64,000 bases of DNA from Salinivibrio kushneri (GCF_027286325.1 NZ_CP114589.1:372001-436000), one strand, 5' to 3'. Numbered from the stretch's first letter, positions 1-10,058 are shown. Numbers and translations are program-made. Notes: generated by a model from the letters alone, not told the origin.

Positions 1-89
1 AGCATAGCGGTGCGTCACGCACCGTTCGGCTTGATCAGGAGTGGTGGCGGCAACATGCGGTCGCGTTATGCGGCCACTCAGCGCGCTAA
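1..89 (+). CDS. possible 3' end of a plus-strand gene cut by the window edge
   Basis: The frame starting at base 3 is open from the window edge to a TAA at 87-89 and encodes about 28 residues, including RLDQEWWRQHAVALCGH. It would converge on the HAD phosphatase gene and overlap its stop by about 12 bases. A second frame (from base 1, to a TGA at 106-108) is also open, so the choice rests only on the more protein-like composition. No function can be assigned. Confidence 0.3.
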   Translation, partial: HSGASRTVRLDQEWWRQHAVALCGHSAR

Positions 90-770
90 GGTCATGCTAG
101 CGCTGTGAAAATAATGCAATAACGCGTCACTGCTAAACAAGCGAGTGACTAAAGGGTGATCTGTTGTGGGTACATTGGGGTTGGGGTTAAAGTGGATAGT
201 ACGCATTTTCGCATTGATCCCAGCTTGTATGCCTTTATTCGTGTCGTCGACAAACACACATTGTGATGTTGGGCATGCCATATTCATCGCAGCGTAGTGG
301 AGCAGATCTGGTGCGGGTTTCCAGCTATTGGTGTCGAACGCACTAAACAAGCGATGCGCAAAGTAGGGCAAGAGCTCGGTTAATGCTAACGCATGTTCCA
401 TCTTCTCCACGGGGCTATTCGATGCGACACACATATCTACCCCTTGTCGCTCAAGCGCCTGTAATAGGGCTTCTATTCCTTTAACTGGCTCTAGTCCGGC
501 TTCAAAGTATTGGCGACACAGCTGGCGAAAGCGTGGCTCGAGTTGATCGATAGGAATGTGCGCCCCGCTGCGCTCACAGGTTTGTTGGAGGACATCGGTG
601 AGTTTTCCACCCTCAAAATGATCAAGCGAGTCTTGCAGATCAACACGCACGCCAAACGTGGAGAAGGTTTCCACCAAGGCTTGGTGAGATAGCTTCTCTG
701 AGTCAACCAAGGTCCCTTCGCAGTCAAAGATGACACAATGGATGGGGGAATCAAATGGATGTTGCGGCAT
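78..770 (-). CDS. HAD-superfamily phosphatase, YieH/beta-phosphoglucomutase-like
   Basis: A 230-residue cytosolic haloacid-dehalogenase hydrolase closest to E. coli YieH, a phosphatase of small sugar phosphates such as 6-phosphogluconate. Visible motifs: nucleophile Asp16 in FDCEGTLVDSE, Ser117 (motif II), Lys151 in WKPAP (motif III) and Asp175/Asp176 in VFVDD (motif IV), with a helical cap between motifs I and II. The second acid of motif I, normally Asp, is Glu18 here (codon GAA), which may slow or redirect catalysis. The ATG at 770 is chosen over a TTG 15 bases upstream because AGGGAG lies 5 bases before it. The gene faces away from the FAH gene. The family is clear; the substrate is unknown. 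Confidence 0.85.
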   Translation of the reverse strand: MPQHPFDSPIHCVIFDCEGTLVDSEKLSHQALVETFSTFGVRVDLQDSLDHFEGGKLTDVLQQTCERSGAHIPIDQLEPRFRQLCRQYFEAGLEPVKGIEALLQALERQGVDMCVASNSPVEKMEHALALTELLPYFAHRLFSAFDTNSWKPAPDLLHYAAMNMACPTSQCVFVDDTNKGIQAGINAKMRTIHFNPNPNVPTTDHPLVTRLFSSDALLHYFHSASMTLAR

Positions 771-924
771 AAGTGCTCCCTTCAATCTCTCTTTGTATCC
801 TTGGTCGAGATAAAAAAATCAACAAGTCAACGACACGGGAAATGCCAACTGTGTCTTGCATTCTTGCCTTTTTCGTTATCAAAATTAGTCAGGGATCGAC
901 TTTTCATTAGCAAGGAAGAAGTAA

Positions 925-1620
925 ATGCGTTATCAACACCAATGGTTAGAAGGCAAGACAATTGAATTTCCCGTGGGACAAGTCGTTTGTGTGGGACGTA
1001 ATTACGCGGCTCACGCACGCGAACTCAACAACCCTATTCCGGATGAACCCGTTCTATTTATGAAGCCACCGAGTGCGATTCAGCCCTTGGAAACGCCATT
1101 AGCCATCGCCGAGCAGTTTGTGCCTGTACATTATGAAACCGAGCTGGCCGTGCTGATCACAAAGCCGTTATTTCAGGCCAGTGAGCAAGCGGTCGAGGAC
1201 GCATTGGGTGGGGTGACGCTCGCGCTGGATTTAACCCGTCGCGAAGAGCAAAGTCGCTTAAAACAAAAAGGGCTGCCTTGGGAGCGGGCGAAAGCATTTG
1301 CGGGGAGTGCTGCTATTGGGCGGTTTGTGCCTGTCCCGAATGATTGGCATGCGGTCGCCTTTTCATTGTCCATCAATGGTGAGATGCGGCAGCAAGGCAA
1401 TAGTGCGACCATGTTGATGCCAGTGATCGCGCTTATTCGGCATATCAGCCAAACATTTTGGTTGAACCCAGGCGACATTGTGTTAACGGGCACCCCCGAA
1501 GGGGTTGGTGTGCTGCAAAACGGTGACCATTTATCGCTAACGCTTGAGGGACAACACCTCGCCCAAACCCAGGTAGTGGTTCAGTCTGATGACGCTTTTA
1601 TCCAAGGAAAGAGTGTTTGA
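925..1620 (+). CDS. fumarylacetoacetate hydrolase family protein, YcgM-like
   Basis: A 231-residue member of the FAH family, which cleaves or decarboxylates acylpyruvates such as oxaloacetate or fumarylpyruvate with a divalent metal. It aligns along its whole length with E. coli YcgM. Visible motifs are VCVGRNYAAHARELNN near the start, presumed metal ligands Glu71 and Glu73 in HYETELAV and Asp102 in LALDLTRR, and the family signature LTGTPEGVG. AAGGAAG lies 8 bases before the ATG. Its 3' end overlaps the convergent DUF1415 gene by 40 bases. The exact substrate cannot be read from the sequence. Confidence 0.88.
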   Translation: MRYQHQWLEGKTIEFPVGQVVCVGRNYAAHARELNNPIPDEPVLFMKPPSAIQPLETPLAIAEQFVPVHYETELAVLITKPLFQASEQAVEDALGGVTLALDLTRREEQSRLKQKGLPWERAKAFAGSAAIGRFVPVPNDWHAVAFSLSINGEMRQQGNSATMLMPVIALIRHISQTFWLNPGDIVLTGTPEGVGVLQNGDHLSLTLEGQHLAQTQVVVQSDDAFIQGKSV

Positions 1621-2135
1621 CGCTCTTCATGGGTCAGTGCTGAAACACGCGCAATGTTACGAGCGGGGATGTGTTCTGGATCTTGGCCATAATGCGCAAG
1701 CGCACGTGACATACTGGCCTCACGGATTAAGTGAAAACAAGGATAGGGTGAGCGATTGGTTAAGTTCTCACTATCTTCTGGGGCGCACCCCTCAAAACAG
1801 TAATCGGGATGAAAGCTGGCCACTTGGAAAACCCCTCGCCAATGGTAATGGTCAATCATCGCCTCGGTGGCATCGATGAGATCGAGGTAATGGTCAAAGT
1901 CAGCGAGCGCGTTGGGCGCCACGACTACCGTGGTGTCGGTGATCTCAGGGTCGGTATGATCAAGATGGGTTAAAGCCTGATAAATCGCGGTTAAAATCTC
2001 GGTATCATCCTGAGCGTCGCAAATAGTGAGCTGAATCTGTTGCTTGCGACGAGGCTTCGCCGCGAAGGGGCAAAGGTTCAGCCCAATCACCACCTCATCC
2101 AGCCATGTATTCATCTGTGTTTCGACTTCGTTCAT
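1581..2135 (-). CDS. DUF1415 family protein
   Basis: A 184-residue soluble protein of the DUF1415 family, widespread in gammaproteobacteria and without an established function. The typical start (a short acidic helix, then WLDEVVIGLNLCPFA) and a Cys-containing central part (DYCFEGCAPED, then YPCFHLIREAS) are present. The last 40 bases overlap the end of the FAH gene on the other strand, so the two mRNAs would be complementary at their 3' ends. A possible weak terminator (2154-2174) separates it from the CreA-like gene upstream. Confidence 0.85.
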   Translation of the reverse strand: MNEVETQMNTWLDEVVIGLNLCPFAAKPRRKQQIQLTICDAQDDTEILTAIYQALTHLDHTDPEITDTTVVVAPNALADFDHYLDLIDATEAMIDHYHWRGVFQVASFHPDYCFEGCAPEDSENLTNRSPYPCFHLIREASMSRALAHYGQDPEHIPARNIARVSALTHEERQTLFPWIKASSD

Positions 2136-2153
2136 CGAGCTCTCGTTTAAATG

Positions 2154-2174
2154 TCACCGGCGGGCGTGGCGGTG
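2154..2174 (-). terminator. GC-rich hairpin, weak terminator candidate
   Basis: On the minus strand TCACCG and CGGTGA form a 6-bp stem around a GC-rich loop, followed by CATTTAAA. It lies between the CreA-like gene and the DUF1415 gene. There is no real U-tract. Confidence 0.25.
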
Positions 2175-2175
2175 A

Positions 2176-2643
2176 TTATTGTTGTGGTTGTGACTGGTAT
2201 GCCTTAGTGCCCCATAGAGGAACCGTGGACAAGCTATGCTTGAAGCTACCGGATGTTTCTTTTGTTGAGTAAGAAAGGTACATCAAGGTCTGATTTTTCA
2301 CATCGAAAATCCGACGAATCTTCATCGATTTGAAGAAAATACTTTTCGACTTTCTAAATACCACTTCGCCCGATGCGCTTTTATCGATATTGGCAATCAT
2401 CTCTGGCGTAATTTCGCCGGTTTGACGACAAGAAATGGCGCTATCGCTTGGGTCAGAAAAGCTTAAATCGGCTTCAACAGAGGCGACATGGCAAGTGACA
2501 CCGCTGACCACAGGATCGACAAGATGGTTAAGCTTGATGTCTTTCATGGTAAACATCCCCAAGCTTACGTCCCCAACCTCATCGTTGTCACAACCAGCCA
2601 GCGCCGCGGCGAGCGCGACTACAAATAGCATTTTTTTCATCAT
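2176..2643 (-). CDS. creA: CreA family lipoprotein
   Basis: A 155-residue lipoprotein: a short basic start, a hydrophobic stretch and the lipobox LAGC with the lipidated Cys at residue 18. The following Asp19 resembles the inner-membrane retention signal known from E. coli, but this rule is unreliable in Vibrionaceae. The mature part matches CreA (DUF1439-like fold not implied): an early TCHV segment, SDAISCRQTG and GEVVFRKS...FKSMKIRRIFD, with two conserved cysteines that could form a disulfide. The role of CreA is not known. The ATG at 2643 has AAGGG 5 bases upstream and is preferred to the TTG at 2646. No creBCD genes are nearby. Confidence 0.82.
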   Translation of the reverse strand: MMKKMLFVVALAAALAGCDNDEVGDVSLGMFTMKDIKLNHLVDPVVSGVTCHVASVEADLSFSDPSDSAISCRQTGEITPEMIANIDKSASGEVVFRKSKSIFFKSMKIRRIFDVKNQTLMYLSYSTKETSGSFKHSLSTVPLWGTKAYQSQPQQ

Positions 2644-2774
2644 CAAAGCCCTTGTTTATCCGTGGCGGGAGTGTATCACAGCCTAGGCGGGAGGAGGAAA
2701 AGTGTGCGTTGACCAACAAGACTTATGATTGTTGGACTCCGACAAAAAGGTGTAAGCCCATGGCGGGCTGTGTT

Positions 2775-3107
2775 CTATTGCTCTTTAAATTGCGCATCGC
2801 CATCCTGGCCAGAGAGGGACTTAGGCTCAAAGTTCATCAGTACTTGGGCTGCATCGCAATAGCTGCCTGTGTCGGCGAATTTTTTTCGGGCTGCGGCAAT
2901 TTTACGCTCGGCAATGCGCCTAACGTCTTGCGCGTTAGTTTGGTTACTAAACGTCATTTGCTGGCTGATCATCTCTTGGCTAAAGGTTGATTTGCAAATG
3001 TTCTCGTTTTTATGGGTTATTACTTTGTCGGATTGAGGCGAGTCACCCGTATCTGCATAAGAAAGCGCAGAAAAAACAATGATAAAGAAAAAAAACGCCC
3101 TTGCCAT
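2775..3107 (-). CDS. small secreted protein of unknown function
   Basis: 110 residues starting with a clear signal peptide (MARAFFFFIIVFSALSYA, cleavage expected after Ala18). The mature part is hydrophilic, has a lysine/arginine-rich helix around residues 62-76 and two cysteines (Cys38 and Cys84) that could pair in the periplasm. The open frame extends 45 codons further upstream, but AGGAG 9 bases before the ATG at 3107 fixes the start. The gene lies 94 bases downstream of a membrane protein gene on the same strand and may share its transcript. No family was recognised. Confidence 0.7.
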   Translation of the reverse strand: MARAFFFFIIVFSALSYADTGDSPQSDKVITHKNENICKSTFSQEMISQQMTFSNQTNAQDVRRIAERKIAAARKKFADTGSYCDAAQVLMNFEPKSLSGQDGDAQFKEQ

Positions 3108-3201
3108 AATCGTGGCTCCTGATACTCTTTTTGCCAATGATAGCATCAAGTAGAGACACCGCCTACTGGCGGCGTCCAACGATAACGTGCATGGGTAAGA
3201 G

Positions 3202-3879
3202 CTACTGAGCAGGCACATCCTGCTCCACTGTATGCATAACACTAGGTGGATGGGGGTGGCGTTGTTTTTCCGCCTCTAGCCAGTAACTCAGTGCTGAAAG
3301 CCAAATCAGAGAGTACGCGACCAGCTCGGTGCTTTCTTCCGCGATGTTTTTCACATCTCTTACATACATCGCCCCCATGGCTTGTTCCCATAACTCACCC
3401 ATTCCAAACAAGCGCGAGTAAACCAGCAATAACCCTAATGCCACAATCAACAGGGTACTGCTTTTGGCGCTAAGTGCGTGGGCAAGGCTAGTGAATGTGT
3501 CACGGCCGTTTTTGAGCGCTGGCCAAATGGTTAATCCGGTGACCAACAATGCGGGGACTTTCCAAAAACCATGCATGACGAGATCGAGGGTGGCGTCGAG
3601 CTCGCGGATCATCAGTACTAAGAAAAAACCGCTCATCAGCTTGGCTGCTTGCGAAAGAGCGTGATTCCGCTTAGCTACGCGGCGAAAGGTGAATACGGTG
3701 AGGACGAGCAGGAGTAACTGTGAGAGTTCAATAAGTGAAGACTCTGACGCCACGTTATGTGCCGCCACACTGTAATGGATAATGCCAGCAATACCGGCAA
3801 GATAGCACGCGATAGCAAAAAAACGACCTGCCCCTTTGAGCACGGCACGAGCAGTACATGAAGATCGTGGTAGTGTCAT
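3202..3879 (-). CDS. multi-pass inner-membrane protein, unknown function
   Basis: 225 residues with about five hydrophobic segments (approximately 17-38, 50-66, 80-95, 103-120 and 140-157) and a weaker one near residue 195. An Arg-Glu-Leu-Asp sequence lies inside the third segment, unusual for a simple membrane anchor and possibly functional. The C-terminal 25 residues are polar and cytosolic-looking. No transporter family signature was recognised. A CRP-like site lies about 120 bases upstream of the start. Confidence 0.7.
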   Translation of the reverse strand: MTLPRSSCTARAVLKGAGRFFAIACYLAGIAGIIHYSVAAHNVASESSLIELSQLLLLVLTVFTFRRVAKRNHALSQAAKLMSGFFLVLMIRELDATLDLVMHGFWKVPALLVTGLTIWPALKNGRDTFTSLAHALSAKSSTLLIVALGLLLVYSRLFGMGELWEQAMGAMYVRDVKNIAEESTELVAYSLIWLSALSYWLEAEKQRHPHPPSVMHTVEQDVPAQ

Positions 3880-4244
3880 ATCACCCTCAACTTGATAAAA
3901 ACGATCAGCCCGTCCGTAGATACTGTCACTTTATATGTGACTTTCATCCCAAATTTAATGGCGATGATATTACGGGGCGCTTTCATAAACTGCAATAATT
4001 TATGTGACCAATGTCACTATATGTTCAGGGAGACGTCAGGATTGTGAGCGTTTATTCATCAAGCGTCTAGTTAGGTCGACGCGCTGCCAATGAATTTACA
4101 CTGTAAATAGGAAGAGGACGAAAGTGGCAAGCATCGAGGGTGAAGATTAATAGATAGCTATGCCTATGAAATGCAACATTTTAATTGTTTTTTACTAGAC
4201 AAGAGTAGACAATAAAGTCTGATACTTTAGATAGGGATATGCTT
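3880..4244. other. intergenic region between divergent genes
   Basis: An AT-rich 365-base gap between the minus-strand membrane protein and the plus-strand GFA gene. It holds a CRP-like site at 4001-4020 and a second TGTGAC half-site near 3936. No small ORF or terminator with support was found. Promoters for both genes must lie here, but no convincing -35/-10 pair stands out. Confidence 0.5.
4001..4020. promoter_or_regulatory. CRP-like binding site
   Basis: TGTGA CCAATG TCACT matches the CRP consensus TGTGA-N6-TCACA in nine of ten positions. It is centred 130 bases upstream of the minus-strand membrane protein and about 235 bases upstream of the GFA gene, so control of the former is more likely. 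Confidence 0.4.
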
Positions 4245-4646
4245 ATGTCCACACTCTCTGCTAGCTGCCTATGTGGTGGTGTCCGTCTTACATTGCCAGA
4301 TACCTTCCTTTATATGGGTAATTGCCATTGCTCTGAATGTCGTAAATTCACCGGGGCAGATTATTCGTCAGTCGGTGGTATTGAGGCTGAAAAAGTGGCC
4401 GTTACCGCGGGCCAAGATCATCTTTGCTATTATGAAAAGAGTGCCGAAACGGTTCTCGCGTTTTGTGGGCACTGTGGGTCGAGTCTTTTCTCTCATAAAA
4501 TCAATAAGGATGTGTTCAATATTCGTCTGGGAATTTTGGATACCGCCCCACAATGCGCGCCAAATTTTCACATTCACACGGCGTCGAAGGCACCATGGCA
4601 TACACCCAATGAATCATTAAAACAGTTTGAACATGGACCGGATTAA
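4245..4646 (+). CDS. GFA/CENP-V domain zinc protein
   Basis: 133 residues of the GFA (glutathione-dependent formaldehyde-activating) fold, a small zinc-binding domain. The zinc cysteines are visible in CLCGGV, NCHCSECRKFTG and FCGHCGSSLF. Members form or hold S-hydroxymethyl-glutathione or have unrelated roles, so the name should not be taken as proven activity. The ATG at 4245 has AGGG 8 bases upstream; the ATG at 4239 is only 2 bases from it. The GNAT gene follows after 12 bases, suggesting a two-gene operon. A second GFA-like protein is encoded at 29528-30130. Confidence 0.82.
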   Translation: MSTLSASCLCGGVRLTLPDTFLYMGNCHCSECRKFTGADYSSVGGIEAEKVAVTAGQDHLCYYEKSAETVLAFCGHCGSSLFSHKINKDVFNIRLGILDTAPQCAPNFHIHTASKAPWHTPNESLKQFEHGPD

Positions 4647-4658
4647 TTCGGTCGTGTT

Positions 4659-5177
4659 ATGCAGTTACTGATCCGCCCCCTTATCCTGGCTGATACGGAC
4701 TTGTTGTTCCATTTTGAGCAACAAAACCGTGCTTATTTTGAAACCTATATTGAATCGCGCGGTGAGGCGTTTTATCGCCGAGCAGGCGTTTATGACCACA
4801 TCTGCGAATTACTTGCCTTACATCAGAAAGGACAACACGTATCGATGTTGATTACGGATGCCGAGGGCCAGCTTTTGGGACGGGTTAATATCAGCCAAAT
4901 TGATGCGGTATCTGCATCAGGTTCGTTAGGGTATCGCATTGCAGAGCAACATACCGGGAAGGGGGTTGCCTCTCGAGCGGTAAAGTATGCGTTAGAGATC
5001 GCGCGCGAGCACGGACTTGTGACACTCAACGCCATGGCATCTACGACCAACATTGCATCACAAACGGTGTTAGAGCGGAATGGGTTTAACCTATGCGATA
5101 AAAAATTCAACGTGGCACACGTGGCAGGCGAAGTGATTGACTGTCTTTGTTACCGCAACACATTATCCAGTGTTTGA
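4659..5177 (+). CDS. GNAT family N-acetyltransferase (RimJ/RimL type)
   Basis: 172 residues with the Acetyltransf_3 layout: IRPLILADTDLLFHFE at the N terminus, the acetyl-CoA loop in YRIAEQHTGKGVASRAV (residues about 92-108), and the C-terminal SQTVLERNGF motif. Proteins of this type acetylate protein N termini, ribosomal proteins or small amines. It follows the GFA gene by 12 bases without a clear ribosome binding site, so translation may depend on the upstream gene. The substrate is unknown. Confidence 0.82.
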   Translation: MQLLIRPLILADTDLLFHFEQQNRAYFETYIESRGEAFYRRAGVYDHICELLALHQKGQHVSMLITDAEGQLLGRVNISQIDAVSASGSLGYRIAEQHTGKGVASRAVKYALEIAREHGLVTLNAMASTTNIASQTVLERNGFNLCDKKFNVAHVAGEVIDCLCYRNTLSSV

Positions 5178-5362
5178 GTTATGAGCAAGCGACCTTGAGG
5201 TGATGGGTTAATCTCCATTATGCACTCGGTTGCTCATTTGGTGCCAATAAAACAGGCTAACGACTAGCGTTGGGACCAAGTTCAATGTCATCATTACGTG
5301 GAATGAATTCACACAGTTGGCGGCATTTGAAAATCCGCCCTGATGACCTAGAAGGAAACATA

Positions 5363-5620
5363 ATGGCTGATTTGAACGGACTAAGCTTGTATCACAAAGA
5401 GCACTGCCCATTTTGCCATAAAGTGCGTGCAGTCATGACAGAGCTCAAGTTAGATATTCCGCTGGTGGATATGAACGCTAACGCCGAAGAATGGCAACGC
5501 CTACAGACTGAAGGCGGCAAAGGCATGGTGCCTTGTCTGCGCATTGACCAAGGCGGTGAAACTCAGTGGATGTACGAGTCGGACGATATTATTGAATACT
5601 TGCGTGACAACTTCGCGTAA
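5363..5620 (+). CDS. glutaredoxin family protein
   Basis: 85 residues of a glutaredoxin-like thioredoxin fold: HCPFCHKVRAVM holds the dithiol active site CPFC at about residues 16-19, GMVPC gives the cis-proline loop, and YESDDIIEYLRDNF closes the domain as in glutathione S-transferase N-terminal domains. It probably reduces disulfides or glutathione adducts in the cytosol. The frame is open further upstream, but GAAGGAA 8 bases before the ATG at 5363 sets the start. A good terminator follows directly. Confidence 0.88.
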   Translation: MADLNGLSLYHKEHCPFCHKVRAVMTELKLDIPLVDMNANAEEWQRLQTEGGKGMVPCLRIDQGGETQWMYESDDIIEYLRDNFA

Positions 5621-5641
5621 TTGAGCCAGATGCTGGTTACG

Positions 5642-5673
5642 AGGGTCGCAGTTATCGATGCGACCTTCTTTTT
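5642..5673 (+). terminator. Rho-independent terminator after the glutaredoxin gene
   Basis: GGTCGCA and TGCGACC form a perfect 7-bp stem (a G-T pair extends it) around an 8-base loop, followed by TTCTTTTT. It separates the glutaredoxin gene from the HNH gene. Confidence 0.75.
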
Positions 5674-5683
5674 AAGTATTTGT

Positions 5684-5977
5684 ATGCCTGCCTCTCCGCC
5701 TTCTTCAACGCCCTGTGCACTGTGTCAGCACCCAAGGCCGCTGACCTTCCATCACTTGATCCCCAAAACTTGTCATAACAACAAATGGTTCACCAAGCGC
5801 TTTTCTCGACCTTACATGCGCGAACACGGTATTTGGGTATGTCGGCCTTGCCATGCTTTTATTCATCGCCAATTCAGTGAAAAACACCTGGGTCGCACAC
5901 TACACAGCCTCGACCTTTTACTCGCTGAGCCTGTGATCCAAGACTACATCCACTGGGCACGCAAACAGCGGGGGTGA
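5684..5977 (+). CDS. HNH-type zinc nuclease-like protein
   Basis: 97 residues with the order CALC, TFHHLIPK, WVCRPCHAFIH: two CxxC knuckles flanking a His-His pair, the layout of small HNH proteins. The HH and the final His are the residues expected to bind metal and DNA. Its biological role is unknown; such lone HNH proteins are common in Vibrio chromosomes. The frame extends upstream to a TTG at 5621, but that part contains the terminator of the previous gene, so the ATG at 5684 is taken although its ribosome binding site is weak. Confidence 0.75.
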   Translation: MPASPPSSTPCALCQHPRPLTFHHLIPKTCHNNKWFTKRFSRPYMREHGIWVCRPCHAFIHRQFSEKHLGRTLHSLDLLLAEPVIQDYIHWARKQRG

Positions 5978-5978
5978 A

Positions 5979-7373
5979 TCATTGCTTCTCGATTCGATTG
6001 CGGCCGTTTTCTTTGGCGAGATAGAGCGCGGTATCGGCGCGTTGAATGATACTGTCTTGTGTATCAGCTGCCGAGAAGCCCGTATAACCGATGCTGATGG
6101 TACAGCGTATGGTTTGTCCGTCGACGTGGATTTCTTCGCTATGTACGCGCTCGACTAAGCGCTTTAGTACAACCTCCGCACCACTCAAATCCGTTTCAGG
6201 AAGCAGACAGAGAAATTCCTCTCCGCCCCAGCGACCGTATATGTCATTGGTCCGTGATTCTTCCCGCACAATATTCCCAAAGCGCTGTAGCGCGATATCG
6301 CCTGCCCGATGACCATAAGTGTCATTTAGAAGCTTGAAATTATCGAAATCGACAATCGCCAGCGTCAAGGGGTTGTTGTACCGTTCGCAGCGTGCCAGCT
6401 CTTGAGCGAGAGCGTTGCTGAGGTAATGGCGATTATAAAGCTGCGTTAATGAGTCAGTATTCGCTTGTATTTCGAGCAATTGTTGCGCTTGTTCGAGTGC
6501 TTCCCAATCTCGTAGACGCGCCAGCTCGTGGCCGACCCATTCGGCAAAGAGTCGTACCAGTTCATAGTCTTGCGAAATAAAGGGGCGAGTGGGTTCTGGG
6601 CTTGAAAAATTTAACGTGCCATAGCGTTCGCCATCAATAAAAATGGGGGCACCGATATACGCCTCGAGGCCGAAATGCTCGTAGCAGGGGTGGGCTTTGA
6701 TATCGCTTTGCGAAACATGGTGGAAACCTTGTGCCTCGTTGGCTTCATAGACGTGACAACAGTAAGTTTCATTCAAGTCAAATACTTGCCCAGGCTGTAG
6801 GGCGTCATCGGGATGCTGCGCGTATTGAACGGTATAACGCTGACCATGGATTTGGCTGAGTATACCAATAGGCAAATTAAAGTGTTTACAACCGAGTGAG
6901 AGAATGCGCTCTACGCGCCGGCAAAAATCTAAGTTGCGTGCTGATGTGATTGAATGGAGCTGGTTGAGCGCGGATTCTACTTCCACTCGGGTGCTAATGT
7001 CTTGAATAAAAGCCACATACATGGTGACAACTTGTTGCTCATCGCACACTGGCCCACCATGTGTTTCCCCCAAAAATACATGGCCATCGGCGGTCTTATA
7101 TCTCACCACATAAGCATCGTAGTACGCGTGAACTGAGTGTGGGTTAAAACGATCTTTGCCCGTTGCGGTAAAGTCTTCGTGTTCGGCATAAAGGATGCGC
7201 GTGCTAGCGCCTTTTACATCAGCCAGACTGCAACCAAATAGGGCTTCTGCTACGGGGTTTAATAGTTGTATACAGCGATTTGTGTCAGCAATAACAACCG
7301 CCGTATCGAGATGGCGAAAAAGCGAGGGCAGTAATGTGACAATATGTTTGGACTGGTCAATGGGCTGATTCAC
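5979..7373 (-). CDS. PAS-GAF-GGDEF diguanylate cyclase
   Basis: 464 residues without membrane segments. A PAS domain (about 20-130) is followed by a GAF domain (about 150-290) and a GGDEF domain (about 305-464). The active-site loop GGEEF is at 383-387, and RTND at 374-377 is a complete RxxD inhibitory site, so an active, product-inhibited synthase of cyclic-di-GMP is expected. The GAF part contains HPCYEHFGLEAYIGAPIF, typical of sensory GAF domains. The ligand is unknown. It stands alone, 2 bases from the convergent HNH gene. Confidence 0.9.
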   Translation of the reverse strand: MNQPIDQSKHIVTLLPSLFRHLDTAVVIADTNRCIQLLNPVAEALFGCSLADVKGASTRILYAEHEDFTATGKDRFNPHSVHAYYDAYVVRYKTADGHVFLGETHGGPVCDEQQVVTMYVAFIQDISTRVEVESALNQLHSITSARNLDFCRRVERILSLGCKHFNLPIGILSQIHGQRYTVQYAQHPDDALQPGQVFDLNETYCCHVYEANEAQGFHHVSQSDIKAHPCYEHFGLEAYIGAPIFIDGERYGTLNFSSPEPTRPFISQDYELVRLFAEWVGHELARLRDWEALEQAQQLLEIQANTDSLTQLYNRHYLSNALAQELARCERYNNPLTLAIVDFDNFKLLNDTYGHRAGDIALQRFGNIVREESRTNDIYGRWGGEEFLCLLPETDLSGAEVVLKRLVERVHSEEIHVDGQTIRCTISIGYTGFSAADTQDSIIQRADTALYLAKENGRNRIEKQ

Positions 7374-7464
7374 TGCTGGGCTCTGTACGTCTATTTGGCT
7401 TAGCCTAAGCGTAGTACAAATCCCAGCAGCTCGCGCTTACTGAGCGTGTCAGGTGTGAGACAGG

Positions 7465-8349
7465 TTATACCGTGAAGGTAAATACGTTGGCCATCGACAT
7501 TGCAATATTGTTGTCGTAATACGCTGCTTCATTAATGAAGTGCGGATAGGCTGTGTAGTCGCCTTGCCATGTTAACTCACTGCCATCAAAACACATAAAC
7601 AGTGGGTCACCGGGCTTTATCGGCTGAAAGTCCTTGTCTTGAACGTGTTGGTGCACCATACCAATACGCTCCCCACGCTCATTTTGCGGTAAATGTAGTG
7701 TCTCTTTGTAACGGTACGCGGTGACGCTTTTAGGCAGCGCTGGCACCTTATCAATATTAAACAGATGCACGAAGTCTAAAATGTGTGTCGTCATTTCTTG
7801 CATCGATTCCATCACATCATGACGCAGCACAGATTGGGGCTGTGGGCCGACTTCAACAATAACACCTTGCTTGCCAACCGAGCATAAAAAGGCATGCTGA
7901 ATAGGTTCAATATGATCTTCGACTAGAATAACCGCATCGGGCATACGCTCACTAACGTAAGCGGCCAGCTGTTTATTGAAGGTGTCTAATGTCAATAGGA
8001 TCAGAGTGGGCCCCATGTTGCTGGTGGTGTTATGCAGGTCGATAATAAAATCGACGCGTGGATCCCCTTTGGGTCCTAATTGTTGATTTAGGGCTTTCGC
8101 GCGGCTTTCCTCGTAGTTTGCCAAGCTGTAATCAGCCAGCAGTTTAGGATCGAATTGGCGGTTAAGGTCGCAGTCTACATAGCGTTTGTTGGCGCTATAA
8201 GCAGAAGGATTCGCGAATATATGTTCGGTGGAAAAACTATCGCGGGCTGTGATCGCAGGGTTAGATAGCCACTGTTTTAGTGCGTAAATACCGCTAAATT
8301 CGTTACCGTGGGTGCCACCAACAATGGCAACGTTACTAAACCGACTCAT
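7465..8349 (-). CDS. aspA-like: aspartoacylase (zinc AstE/AspA family)
   Basis: A 294-residue zinc hydrolase of the succinylglutamate desuccinylase/aspartoacylase family. Zinc ligands are His14 and Glu17 in GGTHGNEF and His106 in IIDLHNTTSNMG; the catalytic Glu is Glu166 in VIVEVGPQ, and DLNRQF (61-66) is the substrate arginine motif. Length and motifs fit aspartoacylase, which splits N-acetyl-aspartate into acetate and aspartate. The start at 8349 has AGGAG 6 bases upstream; the longer open frame has none. A related but different enzyme is encoded at 37113-38180. Confidence 0.82.
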   Translation of the reverse strand: MSRFSNVAIVGGTHGNEFSGIYALKQWLSNPAITARDSFSTEHIFANPSAYSANKRYVDCDLNRQFDPKLLADYSLANYEESRAKALNQQLGPKGDPRVDFIIDLHNTTSNMGPTLILLTLDTFNKQLAAYVSERMPDAVILVEDHIEPIQHAFLCSVGKQGVIVEVGPQPQSVLRHDVMESMQEMTTHILDFVHLFNIDKVPALPKSVTAYRYKETLHLPQNERGERIGMVHQHVQDKDFQPIKPGDPLFMCFDGSELTWQGDYTAYPHFINEAAYYDNNIAMSMANVFTFTV

Positions 8350-8569
8350 GAAAGCTCCTGATAAGTGAAGAATAATCGCAAGGATTTGTCTATTCAGACA
8401 GCTTAGCACTAACCACTCGATAGGTTAATAGCATAAATTTTCGTTATATTTGTGTTTTTATTCATTCTTCCGCTAATGTGACAGTGGAGACTCTATTCTT
8501 TTTCGAGTCAGTTCACACTTCAGCTGCGTGGAAATCGTTAGCCTAGCGGAAGACGATACAAAGAGGTGA

Positions 8570-10003
<1,434 letters not shown>

Positions 10004-10032
10004 TGGCTCTGGGAGCGACGCGGTAAGACGAG

Positions 10033-10058
10033 AAGGGACGCCTATTGCGTCCCTTTTG
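10033..10058 (+). terminator. Rho-independent terminator after the GH1 gene
   Basis: AAGGGACGC and GCGTCCCTT form a perfect 9-bp stem with loop CTATT, followed by TT and then GAT. Confidence 0.75.

Noticed and set aside
2652..2990. Plus-strand ORF across the CreA/secreted-protein gap
   Set aside because: It lies mostly antisense to the secreted-protein gene and crosses the likely promoter of creA, with no support.
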